A DNA stretch of 64,000 nucleotides from Microbacterium maritypicum (GTDB lineage Bacteria; Actinomycetota; Actinomycetes; Actinomycetales; Microbacteriaceae): assembly GCF_041529975.1 (NCBI RefSeq), contig NZ_CP168030.1, forward strand, positions 1,364,001 through 1,428,000. The letters are read 5' to 3'. The position numbers and the translations under genes were made by a program. Shown here one piece after another: positions 7,685 to 14,575 of this stretch; within the stretch, counting starts at the first letter, position 1, and the number at the start of each line of letters is the position of its first letter. The notes beneath the pieces were generated by a model. The model saw only the letters and a list, made by a program, of their open reading frames with translations, searched no databases and had not been told where the DNA came from.

Positions 7685-8539
7685 CTAGCGACAGGTCTCG
7701 AACACGTAGTCGTCGTCGGTCGGGGTGACCAGGTCGCGGTCGCGGAGCACCATCGATGCCGGGGAGTCGTCGTCCGCACACATCTCGGCGAACGGGCGGG
7801 GCAGCTCGTCGGCGTACTCGATGTCGATCACGTGATCGCCATAGACCGCCGCGTAGGCGCCGCACTCGACGTAGACCGCGCACTCCTCGGTGACAGCGAA
7901 GTCGAACCCGGCCCGCTCGTGCAGCACGGCCGCGTCCTCGGCCGTGTTCTTCTGCCCGGCCGCGAGGCCGGCCGTATGGGCCGCATCGACGAACAGTGTG
8001 GCCAGCGCCAGGTTGTCGTCGAACGAGAGCGCCCCGTCCGACCGGGTGTGCGAGTCGAGGTTGTCGAACTCGACGGCGTCGAAGCCGGCATCCGCGCACC
8101 CCTCGATCCACGGGATCACCGTGGCGGCGATCCGGTCGCGGCGCTCGGCTGTCGACGTGTCGAGCAACGCCTCGTCGGGCCAGTCCGGGTCGAAGACCAC
8201 CTCGCCGTCGCGCCGGAGCAGGAGGTCGCGGGGCCAGGAGTCGAGTTCGTCGGGCTGTGTCTGGAACCCGTTGACGTAGCAGATCGAGTACACGCCCTCA
8301 GCCGGCTCCGCGCTCCGGTCCCGGCCGACGATCCCGACCTCGGACGCCGGTTCGTACGCACCACCGAGCTGGTAGTCGGGGGTCGCGCCGGACGGCGGAA
8401 GGCTGAACGACGCGGCGGGTGCCGACGATTCGCCGGACGCGGGGGGAGCGGCGGGCGCCGCGCATCCGCCGAGCGCCAGCACCAGCATGGCGGCGGCGAG
8501 CAGCGCCCCGCCCCGGCGCGTCCCCGAGGGCACGGTCAC
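7685..8539 (-). CDS. Secreted lipoprotein of the endo-alpha-1,4-polygalactosaminidase (GH114-like) family
   Basis: 284-aa lipoprotein: signal peptide with lipobox ALGGC and lipidated Cys26, a short Ala/Ser/Pro linker, then a TIM-barrel-type GH114 domain. Family-typical features are YVNGFQT near the start of the domain, CADAGFDAVEFDNLDSHT around residues 145-165 with the conserved D-x-V-E-x-D-N segment carrying the likely catalytic acids, and AGQKN. GTG 8539 overlaps the MFS stop (GTGA), so it is co-translated with the exporter. Likely hydrolyses an alpha-1,4-linked galactosamine polymer outside the cell; substrate inferred from family only. Confidence 0.85.
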   Translation of the reverse strand: MTVPSGTRRGGALLAAAMLVLALGGCAAPAAPPASGESSAPAASFSLPPSGATPDYQLGGAYEPASEVGIVGRDRSAEPAEGVYSICYVNGFQTQPDELDSWPRDLLLRRDGEVVFDPDWPDEALLDTSTAERRDRIAATVIPWIEGCADAGFDAVEFDNLDSHTRSDGALSFDDNLALATLFVDAAHTAGLAAGQKNTAEDAAVLHERAGFDFAVTEECAVYVECGAYAAVYGDHVIDIEYADELPRPFAEMCADDDSPASMVLRDRDLVTPTDDDYVFETCR

Positions 8540-9933
8540 TGCGGGGCGCCGGACGCGGCGACGTCGGCCGGCGCCGGTTCGGCCGGGTTGCGGCGGATGC
8601 CGATCCACGACACCACGCCGCCCACGACGAGCAACGCCGCCGTGACCCAGGCCGCATTGTGGAAGCCGTCGAGGTCGAGGGTGCCGCCGACGATCGTCGA
8701 GAGCATCGCGACGACGAGCAGACCGGCGACGCGGGAGATCGCGTTGTTCACCGCCGAGGCGATGCCGGAGTGGTTCTCGTCGATCGCCCCGAGGATCGCG
8801 GCGGTCAGCGGCGCGACGGTGAGCGAGAGGCCGAGACCCATCACGATCATCGCGGGCAGCACCTGCCACCAGTAGTCGAAGTCGTCTGCGACGAGCAGCA
8901 GCATGAGCGCGCCGACCGCCATGATCAGCGGACCGATGGTCATGAAGATGCGCGGCCCCCACCGGCCGGCCCACTGTCCCGCGCGGGAAGAGATCAGGAT
9001 CATCAGGATCGTCATCGGGAGGCTCGCGAGCCCGGCCGCCGTGGCGCTGAGACCCGCGCCCTGCTGCAGGTAGACACCGACGACGAAGCCGTTGAGCGAC
9101 AGTGCCGCGTACACGAAGAGGGTGGCGAGGTTGCCCCAGCCGAAGTCGCGCACCCGGAACAGCCACAGCGGCATGAGCGGCGAGGCCGAGTGCTGCTGGC
9201 GCCACAGGAACAGGGCGAACAGGGCAGCGCCCACGACAGCGGGGATCCAGATCGCCGGCGACTGCCACCCCATGTTGGGCTGCTCGATCAGGGCGAACAC
9301 CACGGCGCCGAGGCCGAGGGCGCACAGCGCACCGCTCCACCAGTCGACCTTGATGCCGCGCGGGTGCTCCGGAAGCTTCAGGCGGGCGAGCAGCAGCAGG
9401 GTGATGCCGATGGGGATCACGTTGATGAGGAAGACGAAGCGCCAGGACAGGTAGTCGACGAACAGGCCGCCGAGCAGCGGGCCGACGAGTTGCGCGCCGG
9501 TCGTGAAGGCGGTCCACACACCGATCGCCCGGGACTGCACGTCGGCGCGCATGGTCGCGGTGATGAGCGCGAGCGAACTCGGCACCAGCAGCGCGCCGGC
9601 CGCACCCTGCGCGGCCCGGGCGATGATCAGCATGAGCGGATCGAAGGCCGCGGCCACCGCGATGGAGGCGATTCCGAACGCGATCAGGCCGATGCGCATC
9701 ACCAGCACGCGGCCGTAGGCGTCGGACACCGATCCGGCGAGCAGGATCAGCGCGCTCAGCGTGATCAGGTATGCGTCGACCACCCACTGCTGGGTGGTGA
9801 TGCCGCCGCCGAGTTCGCGGCTGATCGCGGGCAGAGCGACGTTCACGACGGTGCCGTCGAGGAACGTCACGAACGAGGCGAGCACGGCGATCGAGATGAC
9901 GAGCCGCTGGAGCGGGGCGAAGGAGGAGGCCAC
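8536..9933 (-). CDS. MFS drug:H+ antiporter, DHA2 (EmrB/QacA-like, about 14 TM segments)
   Basis: 465-aa major facilitator. Motif C-like and motif A-like signatures are visible: FLDGTVVNVALPAI in TM1 and the loop LAGSVSDAYGRVLVMRIG after TM2. The length and number of hydrophobic segments fit the 14-TM DHA2 branch (EmrB/QacA), exporters of drugs and other hydrophobic compounds. It is translationally coupled to the downstream GH114-like lipoprotein, an unusual partner that hints at export or processing of a surface polymer component rather than simple drug efflux (inference). Confidence 0.88.
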   Translation of the reverse strand: MASSFAPLQRLVISIAVLASFVTFLDGTVVNVALPAISRELGGGITTQQWVVDAYLITLSALILLAGSVSDAYGRVLVMRIGLIAFGIASIAVAAAFDPLMLIIARAAQGAAGALLVPSSLALITATMRADVQSRAIGVWTAFTTGAQLVGPLLGGLFVDYLSWRFVFLINVIPIGITLLLLARLKLPEHPRGIKVDWWSGALCALGLGAVVFALIEQPNMGWQSPAIWIPAVVGAALFALFLWRQQHSASPLMPLWLFRVRDFGWGNLATLFVYAALSLNGFVVGVYLQQGAGLSATAAGLASLPMTILMILISSRAGQWAGRWGPRIFMTIGPLIMAVGALMLLLVADDFDYWWQVLPAMIVMGLGLSLTVAPLTAAILGAIDENHSGIASAVNNAISRVAGLLVVAMLSTIVGGTLDLDGFHNAAWVTAALLVVGGVVSWIGIRRNPAEPAPADVAASGAPQ

Positions 9934-9976
9934 AGGCCGACATTACTCCCGGCGGCGGACACCCGGGCGGCGGTGG

Positions 9977-11119
9977 TCAGGCTGCCGGCGCGGGCGCGGG
10001 CTCCTGTCGTTCCCCGTGCGGATCGGGTCGAGGCGCAGCTGGTGCCGGGTGAGGTGCCGGCGTTCCGGCGCGGAGGAGTCGCGCGAGCCCGGCCGTCCCA
10101 TCCTGCTCGACGCTGCGGCGCTGCCGGGTGGCGCCGGTGCCGTCGGTGCGCAGCCGGGCGAGCCCGTCGTGCACCCACTCCTCGTCACCGAGTTCACGAA
10201 GCGCCGGGGCGATAACGCCCTGCATCCGCTCGGCGACGGTCCGCGCGTCGTCGATCTCCCCGGTCGTCGGGTCGATCACGCGCGCGTCCATGCCGCGGCG
10301 AGCAGCGGTCCACAGCGACGCGTCGATCACATCTGCGCCGATCGCGGCGGGAGGCGGGTCGTCGGTCAGCACGATCGCGCGGCTGAGCAGCGCGGCGAGC
10401 ACCGATTCCTCCGGAGTCAGCTGCGCATCGAAGACCCGCACCTCGACCGTCGGGTAGCGCTCCGAGATGCGCACCGCCCAGGAGAGGGAGGCGGCATCGG
10501 CGATGGCCCGCAGATCGATGAGTCGCTGCACCCCCGCGCGGTAGTCGGCGAGATCGCGGAAGTGCGGCGGGCTCCACGAACCGGGCAGACGACGGATCAG
10601 GATGCTGCGCCAGCTGGCGAAGGAGGTGTCGCGGCCCTCCACGAACGGGCTGTTCCCGGTGAGGGCCAGCAGCACGGGCAACCAGCCGCGCACCCGGCCG
10701 AGGGCGCGCACCCGCTCCTCGTCGTCGAGCACCTCGACGTGCACGTGCAGGCCGTTGACCTCGTGATCGTGGGTGAGATGGCCGAGCTGCTCGGCGACCA
10801 CGTCGTAGTGCGGGGACGGGGAGACGGCGGAGGAGCGCGTCGTAGCGAACGGTGTTCCCGACGAGGCCGCGATCGCCTGCTGCTCCTGCGCGTGCCACCC
10901 GATCAGCTCGCGCAGGTGTCGCAGCTGTGCCTCGGCATCCGCTCCGGTCGAGACGGGCTCGGTGAGGCACTCGATCTGCGAGGTCAGATACTCCTTCGTG
11001 ACCTCGCCGCCGGTGCGGAGCCGCGTGATGCGCTCGCGCGTGCCGGCGGCCAGGGCCACGGGCACCAGCGAGTGCTCATCGAGGAAGAGGAACTCCTCCT
11101 CGATGCCGAAGCGGGTCAT
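9977..11119 (-). CDS. YbdK-type carboxylate-amine ligase (glutamate-cysteine ligase family 2)
   Basis: 380-aa ATP-dependent carboxylate-amine ligase of the GCS2/YbdK family. Starts with FGIEEEFLFLD, contains a metal/ATP-binding VNGLHVHVEV segment (about residues 122-131) and R-x-S-E-R-Y-P-x-V-E-V-R-x-F-D near residue 230. The last ~35 residues are proline/alanine-rich and probably disordered. Family members form gamma-glutamylcysteine or related amides; actinobacteria use mycothiol, so the physiological product is uncertain. It shares its strand with the Rho-N protein gene 8 bp upstream. Confidence 0.9.
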   Translation of the reverse strand: MTRFGIEEEFLFLDEHSLVPVALAAGTRERITRLRTGGEVTKEYLTSQIECLTEPVSTGADAEAQLRHLRELIGWHAQEQQAIAASSGTPFATTRSSAVSPSPHYDVVAEQLGHLTHDHEVNGLHVHVEVLDDEERVRALGRVRGWLPVLLALTGNSPFVEGRDTSFASWRSILIRRLPGSWSPPHFRDLADYRAGVQRLIDLRAIADAASLSWAVRISERYPTVEVRVFDAQLTPEESVLAALLSRAIVLTDDPPPAAIGADVIDASLWTAARRGMDARVIDPTTGEIDDARTVAERMQGVIAPALRELGDEEWVHDGLARLRTDGTGATRQRRSVEQDGTAGLARLLRAGTPAPHPAPAAPRPDPHGERQEPAPAPAA

Positions 11120-11127
11120 CCCCGGCC

Positions 11128-11394
11128 TCAGTGATTCCTGAGGGCGGAGATCAGCTCGGACTTCCGCTTTCCGCTGTAGCCGGTGAGTCCCAGCTCCTTC
11201 GCGCGTTTGCGCAGCTCCGGAACGGTCCAGTCGTCGTAGTCGCCGTGTTCTCCGCCACGGCGCCCGACGGTGCTGCGACCTTCCTTCGCGGCGGCGTTCG
11301 AGATGCGCGCCGCCTTCTCCTTGGACGCCCCGTCGTCCCTGAGCTCTTCGTACAGCTCGGGGTCCTTGAGCGAACTGTTCCGTCGTCCTGGCAT
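11128..11394 (-). CDS. Small Rho-N/SAP-like domain protein
   Basis: 88-aa basic protein. The C-terminal ~40 residues (WTVPELRKRAKELGLTGYS…KSELISALR) form a Rho termination factor N-terminal/SAP-like helix-extended-loop-helix nucleic-acid-binding motif, preceded by a charged region DPELYEELRDDGASKEKAARISN found in small actinobacterial plasmid-stability-like proteins. Likely binds DNA or RNA. ATG 11394 has GAAAGGA upstream. It sits just upstream of, and on the same strand as, the YbdK-type gene. Confidence 0.82.
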   Translation of the reverse strand: MPGRRNSSLKDPELYEELRDDGASKEKAARISNAAAKEGRSTVGRRGGEHGDYDDWTVPELRKRAKELGLTGYSGKRKSELISALRNH

Positions 11395-11424
11395 TGGTTC
11401 ATCCTTTCGCGCACTCGGAGGGTA

Positions 11425-11441
11425 GAAGTCAACCCCCTCGG
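11425..11441. promoter_or_regulatory. 17-bp box repeated exactly at 35544-35560 (opposite orientation)
   Basis: GAAGTCAACCCCCTCGG lies 86 nt upstream of the small membrane protein start at 11515 (measured from the G of GTCAAC). The exact reverse complement recurs at 35544-35560, 70 nt upstream of the FHA gene start, in the same orientation relative to the gene. GTCAACCCCCT also occurs 72 nt before the stress SDR (36076-36086). GGTTC (11396-11400) and GGGTA (11420-11424) resemble SigB/SigF-type -35 and -10 elements here. Confidence 0.4.
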
Positions 11442-11514
11442 GAAGATGGCTCCGGGGAGCTAGCGTGGGGTCACCGCAGGCGGGCGTTCGCGCCCCGAAA
11501 GAAGGGAAAGACCG

Positions 11515-11679
11515 ATGAACATCCTCCTGATCATCGTCATCGTCGTCGCAGTGATCCTCGCGATCACCGGAGGACTGGTGCAGTCGCTCCAGTTCCTCCT
11601 GTGGGTCGGACTCGTCCTCCTCGCGATCGCTGTGATCGCCTGGTTGATCCGAGCGATCAGCGGCAGCCGCAAGGTCTGA
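11515..11679 (+). CDS. 54-aa small hydrophobic membrane protein
   Basis: Short gene with GAAGGGAAAG at 11501-11510 ahead of ATG 11515. The 54-aa product is almost entirely two hydrophobic helices (residues 2-18, then 24-46) separated by GGLVQSLQF and ending in a basic tail RAISGSRKV. It resembles the small lmo0937/hydrophobic stress peptides found beside CsbD genes. A strong hairpin terminator follows at once. Function unknown; position among CsbD and other stress-type genes suggests a stress-induced membrane protein. Confidence 0.82.
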   Translation: MNILLIIVIVVAVILAITGGLVQSLQFLLWVGLVLLAIAVIAWLIRAISGSRKV

Positions 11680-11695
11680 CCGAGGTCTGATCCCG

Positions 11696-11733
11696 AAGAG
11701 GTGGGGCCCGCCCGATGGCGGGCCCCACCTCTT
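11696..11733. terminator. Strong bidirectional hairpin terminator
   Basis: Perfect 17-bp arms AAGAGGTGGGGCCCGCC (11696-11712) and the complement (11717-11733), CGAT loop, between the convergent 54-aa protein gene and csbD-like gene. It is the strongest hairpin noticed in the window. Confidence 0.88.
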
Positions 11734-11757
11734 TGCCGTTTCCGGGGGACTCTCGTC

Positions 11758-11967
11758 CTACTTCTTGTCGAACGCGTCGCGCACGCTGTCGCCGGTCTTC
11801 TCGGCGGCGTCCTTCACGTTCTGACCGGCCTGCTTGGTCGAAGCCTTGACCTGATCTGCCTGGCCCTCGGCCTCGAGACGCTCGTTGTCGGTGAGCTTGC
11901 CGACGCCCTCTTTGACCTTTCCTGCGGCCTTCTCGGCGGCGTTCTTGACGTCATCTGCAGCACTCAT
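11758..11967 (-). CDS. CsbD family stress protein
   Basis: 69-aa highly charged helical protein: DDVKNAAEKAAGKVKEGVGKLTDNERLEAEGQADQ is the CsbD core (K-x-G-x2-T-x-N-x2-L-E-x-E-G). ATG 11967 has AGGAG at a good distance; the longer ORF is untranslated leader. CsbD proteins are general-stress proteins of unclear mechanism. A GTCAATCCC motif lies 77 nt upstream, similar to the boxes before the FHA and SDR genes. Confidence 0.92.
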   Translation of the reverse strand: MSAADDVKNAAEKAAGKVKEGVGKLTDNERLEAEGQADQVKASTKQAGQNVKDAAEKTGDSVRDAFDKK

Positions 11968-12103
11968 GTTCTGCTCCTCTCCTAGGGCGGATTCGATTGA
12001 TCCCGACCTTTCCACGCGTGCGCGGAACGGGCCACGGGATTGACAATCCGGCCCGCTCATGTCAGCGTTCCGCCCCATCGACGCGGGGTCCCCGAGGGAC
12101 TAG

Positions 12104-12115
12104 CCTGGCGCCAGG
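12104..12115. promoter_or_regulatory. Perfect 12-bp palindrome upstream of the copper protein gene
   Basis: CCTGGCGCCAGG at 12104-12115, 41 nt before the start at 12157. It overlaps a possible -10 hexamer TAGCCT (12101-12106), so a bound metal-sensing repressor could block transcription. The regulator is not in view. Confidence 0.4.
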
Positions 12116-12156
12116 CGGGTGGTCCTGCCCGCGGACCTCGAAGGAAGCGGTGAGCG

Positions 12157-12558
12157 ATGGACTCGATGATGATGGGCGCCATGTCGAAGAACATGGAGTC
12201 GATGCCCGACATGGGCATGATGGACATGTCCGTCATGCAGGCGTGCATGGATGCGTGTGCCGCGTGTGAGCAGGCGTGCACGGTGTGCTCGACGCAGATG
12301 ATGGACTGTTCGCCGGCCTGTATGAATTGCGCCGACATGTGCAACACCATGATGCGCTCGATGATGCGGATGCAGGGCATGACCCCGGCCTCGATGATGG
12401 CCATGCTCAACGCGTGCATCGCGATGTGCCAGGTCTGCATGGACGAGTGCATGCGGCATGCCGACGACAGCGACGTGTGCCGCATGTGCGCTCAGGCGTG
12501 CCAGGCGTGCATGGATGCCTGCATGGCCATGAAGGACATGATGATGGCGAGCGCCTGA
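12157..12558 (+). CDS. Met/Cys-rich four-helix-bundle copper-binding protein (Csp/DUF326-like)
   Basis: 133-aa protein with 36 Met and 18 Cys residues. Cysteines are spaced C-x3-C or C-x2-C along predicted helices (for example Cys30, 34, 37, 41, 44; Cys51, 55, 58, 62; Cys87, 91, 94, 98; Cys108, 111, 115, 118, 122), the pattern of copper storage proteins in which thiols line the core of a four-helix bundle and bind many Cu(I) ions. The N-terminal 27 residues are Met-rich (12 Met) with no signal peptide, pointing to a cytosolic Csp3-like role, but the Met tail is unusual. No copper exporter or CsoR lies next to it. Confidence 0.9.
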   Translation: MDSMMMGAMSKNMESMPDMGMMDMSVMQACMDACAACEQACTVCSTQMMDCSPACMNCADMCNTMMRSMMRMQGMTPASMMAMLNACIAMCQVCMDECMRHADDSDVCRMCAQACQACMDACMAMKDMMMASA

Positions 12559-12575
12559 GGCGCGATCGTTCTCGA

Positions 12576-12596
12576 CGGCCCGTCGATGACGGGCCG
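12576..12596. terminator. Hairpin terminator between convergent genes
   Basis: Perfect 9-bp arms CGGCCCGTC (12576-12584) and GACGGGCCG (12588-12596) with a GAT loop, between the copper protein stop (12558) and the convergent hypothetical gene stop (12599). Confidence 0.7.
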
Positions 12597-12598
12597 CG

Positions 12599-12946
12599 TC
12601 AGACGGTGGCGACGTTGAACTGCGTGCGCCCCACGGCGAGCACGCCGTAGCGGGCATGCAGCGCGACCGGCGTGCCCGGGGCCGCTTCGAGCGCCGCGCC
12701 GGATCCGTTCCACAGCTCGTGGACCTCGCCGTCGAGCGTGCGCACGACGAGGTCGCCGGCGACGGTATCCGTTGCCACGACCAGGGCGTCGACCCACTCG
12801 GCGGGTGTCGCCGAGGCGATGCGCGCCTGGATCAGGTGCAGCGCGTGGCCGGGTGCGAACGAGGAGCACCGGTCGCCGCGGCTGCACATGCACGCTGCAC
12901 GCTCACGCACCGGGAGGGGCGAAAGGCGGTTCAGCGGCGTGGACAC
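12599..12946 (-). CDS. Hypothetical 115-aa protein
   Basis: Small soluble protein, GTG start at 12946 with GAAGGAGA upstream. N-terminal part has a Cys cluster (ACMCSRGDRCSS, residues ~18-29) that could bind a metal; the rest is beta-prone (DLVVRTLDGEVHELWNG, LHARYGVLAVGRTQFNVATV). No family recognised. It lies between a copper-binding protein and an FBP-type zinc protein, but its role is unknown. Confidence 0.7.
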   Translation of the reverse strand: MSTPLNRLSPLPVRERAACMCSRGDRCSSFAPGHALHLIQARIASATPAEWVDALVVATDTVAGDLVVRTLDGEVHELWNGSGAALEAAPGTPVALHARYGVLAVGRTQFNVATV

Positions 12947-13244
12947 GGTGGTCTCCTTCAGGATCGACGTTCCGGAAAGACTAGGTCGGCTTCCGGGTCG
13001 GATCCAGGCGGGCCGACACGGAGTGAAACAAACGGGTGTAGTCTCTCGGGGTGCTGTCGTCGATGAGCGCCCCTCGGGCGCAGAGCGGAGCTGCAGGCGC
13101 CTTCCGCGCCGCAGGCAGAGGCTGAGGACCGGCCGGAGGCGGAACCCCCGTCCCCGGTGCTGCGTCGTACCCCGGCATCCGTCCGGGGATCCTCACCCCG
13201 ATCGACTCGCCCTCCGGGGCGACCACTCCGAAAGCACTTCTCCC
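12947..13244. other. Divergent 298-bp intergenic region
   Basis: No gene seen. It contains the divergent promoters for the 115-aa protein and the FBP gene, including a possible -10 TGTAGTCT near 13037-13044, a GCGCCC/GGGCGC hairpin (13067-13081, CTC loop) and CCCCGG/CCGGGG inverted repeats further down. The long GC-rich leader ahead of the FBP gene may have a regulatory role, but I cannot name an element. Confidence 0.35.
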
Positions 13245-13739
13245 ATGCGTCCCATCGACGAGCGCGGCATCCGCGCCTCCTTCCTCAACGCCTCCCGCAA
13301 GGAGGTCTCCGACCTGACCCTCCCGCCCGGCTTCGCCGAGATCGACTTCGATCGGCTCGACTTCCTCGGCTGGGTGGATCCGAAGATGCCCCGCCGCGCG
13401 TACGTCGTCACGTGGGTCGACGACGCCCCGGTCGGCGTGTTTCTGCAGCGTGCCGAGCAGCGCGTGATCGCCCGGGCGCAGTGCTCCTGGTGCGAAGACG
13501 TCACGCTCCGCAACGACGTGCAGTTGTTCGTGGCGCGCAAGGCCGGGGCCGCCGGACGCAAGGGTGATTCGATCGGCGTGCTCACGTGCGCTGAGTTCGG
13601 CTGCAACCGCAACGTGCGCATCCTCCCGCCGCTGGCGTACCAGGGCTTCGACCGCGAGTTCGCGCGCGATCTGCGCATCCTGCGTCTGCAGGAGCACGTC
13701 GCCGGCTTCCTCGCCGAGGTGGCGGGGCCGAGGTCCTAG
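13245..13739 (+). CDS. FBP-domain (FusB-like) zinc protein
   Basis: 164-aa protein of the actinobacterial FBP family, related to the C-terminal treble-clef of FusB/FusC elongation-factor-G-binding proteins. Features: LPPGFAEIDFDRLDFLGWVDPKMPRRAYVV near the N-terminus, then Cys-S-W-Cys at about residues 81-84 and C-A-E-F-G-C at about 110-115, giving four cysteines for zinc. FusB relatives rescue ribosomes from fusidic acid by binding EF-G; whether this version does so is unknown. No clear Shine-Dalgarno before ATG 13245. Its stop overlaps the convergent PaaX gene by 4 bp. Confidence 0.85.
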   Translation: MRPIDERGIRASFLNASRKEVSDLTLPPGFAEIDFDRLDFLGWVDPKMPRRAYVVTWVDDAPVGVFLQRAEQRVIARAQCSWCEDVTLRNDVQLFVARKAGAAGRKGDSIGVLTCAEFGCNRNVRILPPLAYQGFDREFARDLRILRLQEHVAGFLAEVAGPRS

Positions 13740-14575
13740 ACGGCGCGTGCGCGTCCGGTCGTCCGGGCGCGCACGTGCGCGCGGGCGGGAGCGGCCAGCT
13801 CGGCGGAGAGCCGCGCGAACTCCTCGAAGCTGCGTCGTCCGGGCCAGTCGGCCGTCAGCATCGACGGCGGAAGCCCGGGATCGGTGTACGGCAGCACCCG
13901 CCAGCGGTCGATCAGCTGCACGTACGCGGCGAACGGCTCGGACGGCAACGCGGTGAGCTGGGCCTGGAAGGCGAGGTGCTCGGCGCGCAGCGCCGCGAGA
14001 TCCCACCACTGCGCCGCGGCTTCCTCGAGCGTGCCGGCCGGCGCGGGGGCGGACGCCTGGAACAGGGTCGCCCAGCTCCGGGCGTCGAGCTCTTCCAGGA
14101 TCTGCTCCACCTCCTCCTGGAGATGCCCCGGACAGATCCACAGCGCGGGGGAGACGACCCCGGCGCCGATCCACTGCAGGCGGCGGCGCAGCTGGTGGCG
14201 GATGCTGCGTGCGCTCTCGGGGATCGAGAACGAGATCAGGCACCAGGGGTCGGCATCCGTCATCTCGCGCATCTCGAAGATGCGGCGGTCTCCGCGCTCG
14301 AGCATCCCGACGGCGGCCGGGTTGAGGCGATAGCCGATCCCGGCGTCGCGCTCCGCGAGCAGGAGCCCTTTCTGTTTCAGGCGGGTGATGCCGGTGCGAG
14401 CGGGGCCCGCCTCGATCCCGAGGTCGCCCGCGAGCGCGACGAGGTCGGCCGCCGAGATCCAGCCGCCGAGCGGGCGCAGGAACACTCCGACGAGTGTCCG
14501 CAGCAGCGAGGCGGTACTGCCGGGGCGTGCGTCGATGTCGTCGAGCACGGGCGCGGCGGCGAGGTCAGAAGTCAC
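13736..14575 (-). CDS. PaaX family transcriptional regulator of the kynurenine operon
   Basis: 279-aa regulator: N-terminal winged helix (residues ~20-80, LLRTLVGVFLRP…SAADLVALAGDLGIEAGPARTGITRLKQKGLL), central PaaX domain (PWCLISFSIPESARSIRHQLRRRLQWIGAG) and PaaX_C-like tail. GTG 14575 has GGAG 4 nt upstream; ATG 14590 is an alternative. Either start overlaps the kynU stop, so the regulator is co-translated with the enzymes. PaaX proteins repress aromatic catabolism until a CoA thioester or acid effector binds; here the effector may be kynurenine or anthranilate (inference). Confidence 0.88.
   Translation of the reverse strand: MTSDLAAAPVLDDIDARPGSTASLLRTLVGVFLRPLGGWISAADLVALAGDLGIEAGPARTGITRLKQKGLLLAERDAGIGYRLNPAAVGMLERGDRRIFEMREMTDADPWCLISFSIPESARSIRHQLRRRLQWIGAGVVSPALWICPGHLQEEVEQILEELDARSWATLFQASAPAPAGTLEEAAAQWWDLAALRAEHLAFQAQLTALPSEPFAAYVQLIDRWRVLPYTDPGLPPSMLTADWPGRRSFEEFARLSAELAAPARAHVRARTTGRARAV

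Noticed and set aside
7685..9943. 752-aa frame joining the GH114-like protein to upstream residues
   Set aside because: The upstream ~465 residues are Arg/Pro/His-rich and lie in an alternative frame of the MFS gene; the MFS and lipoprotein genes overlap by GTGA instead.
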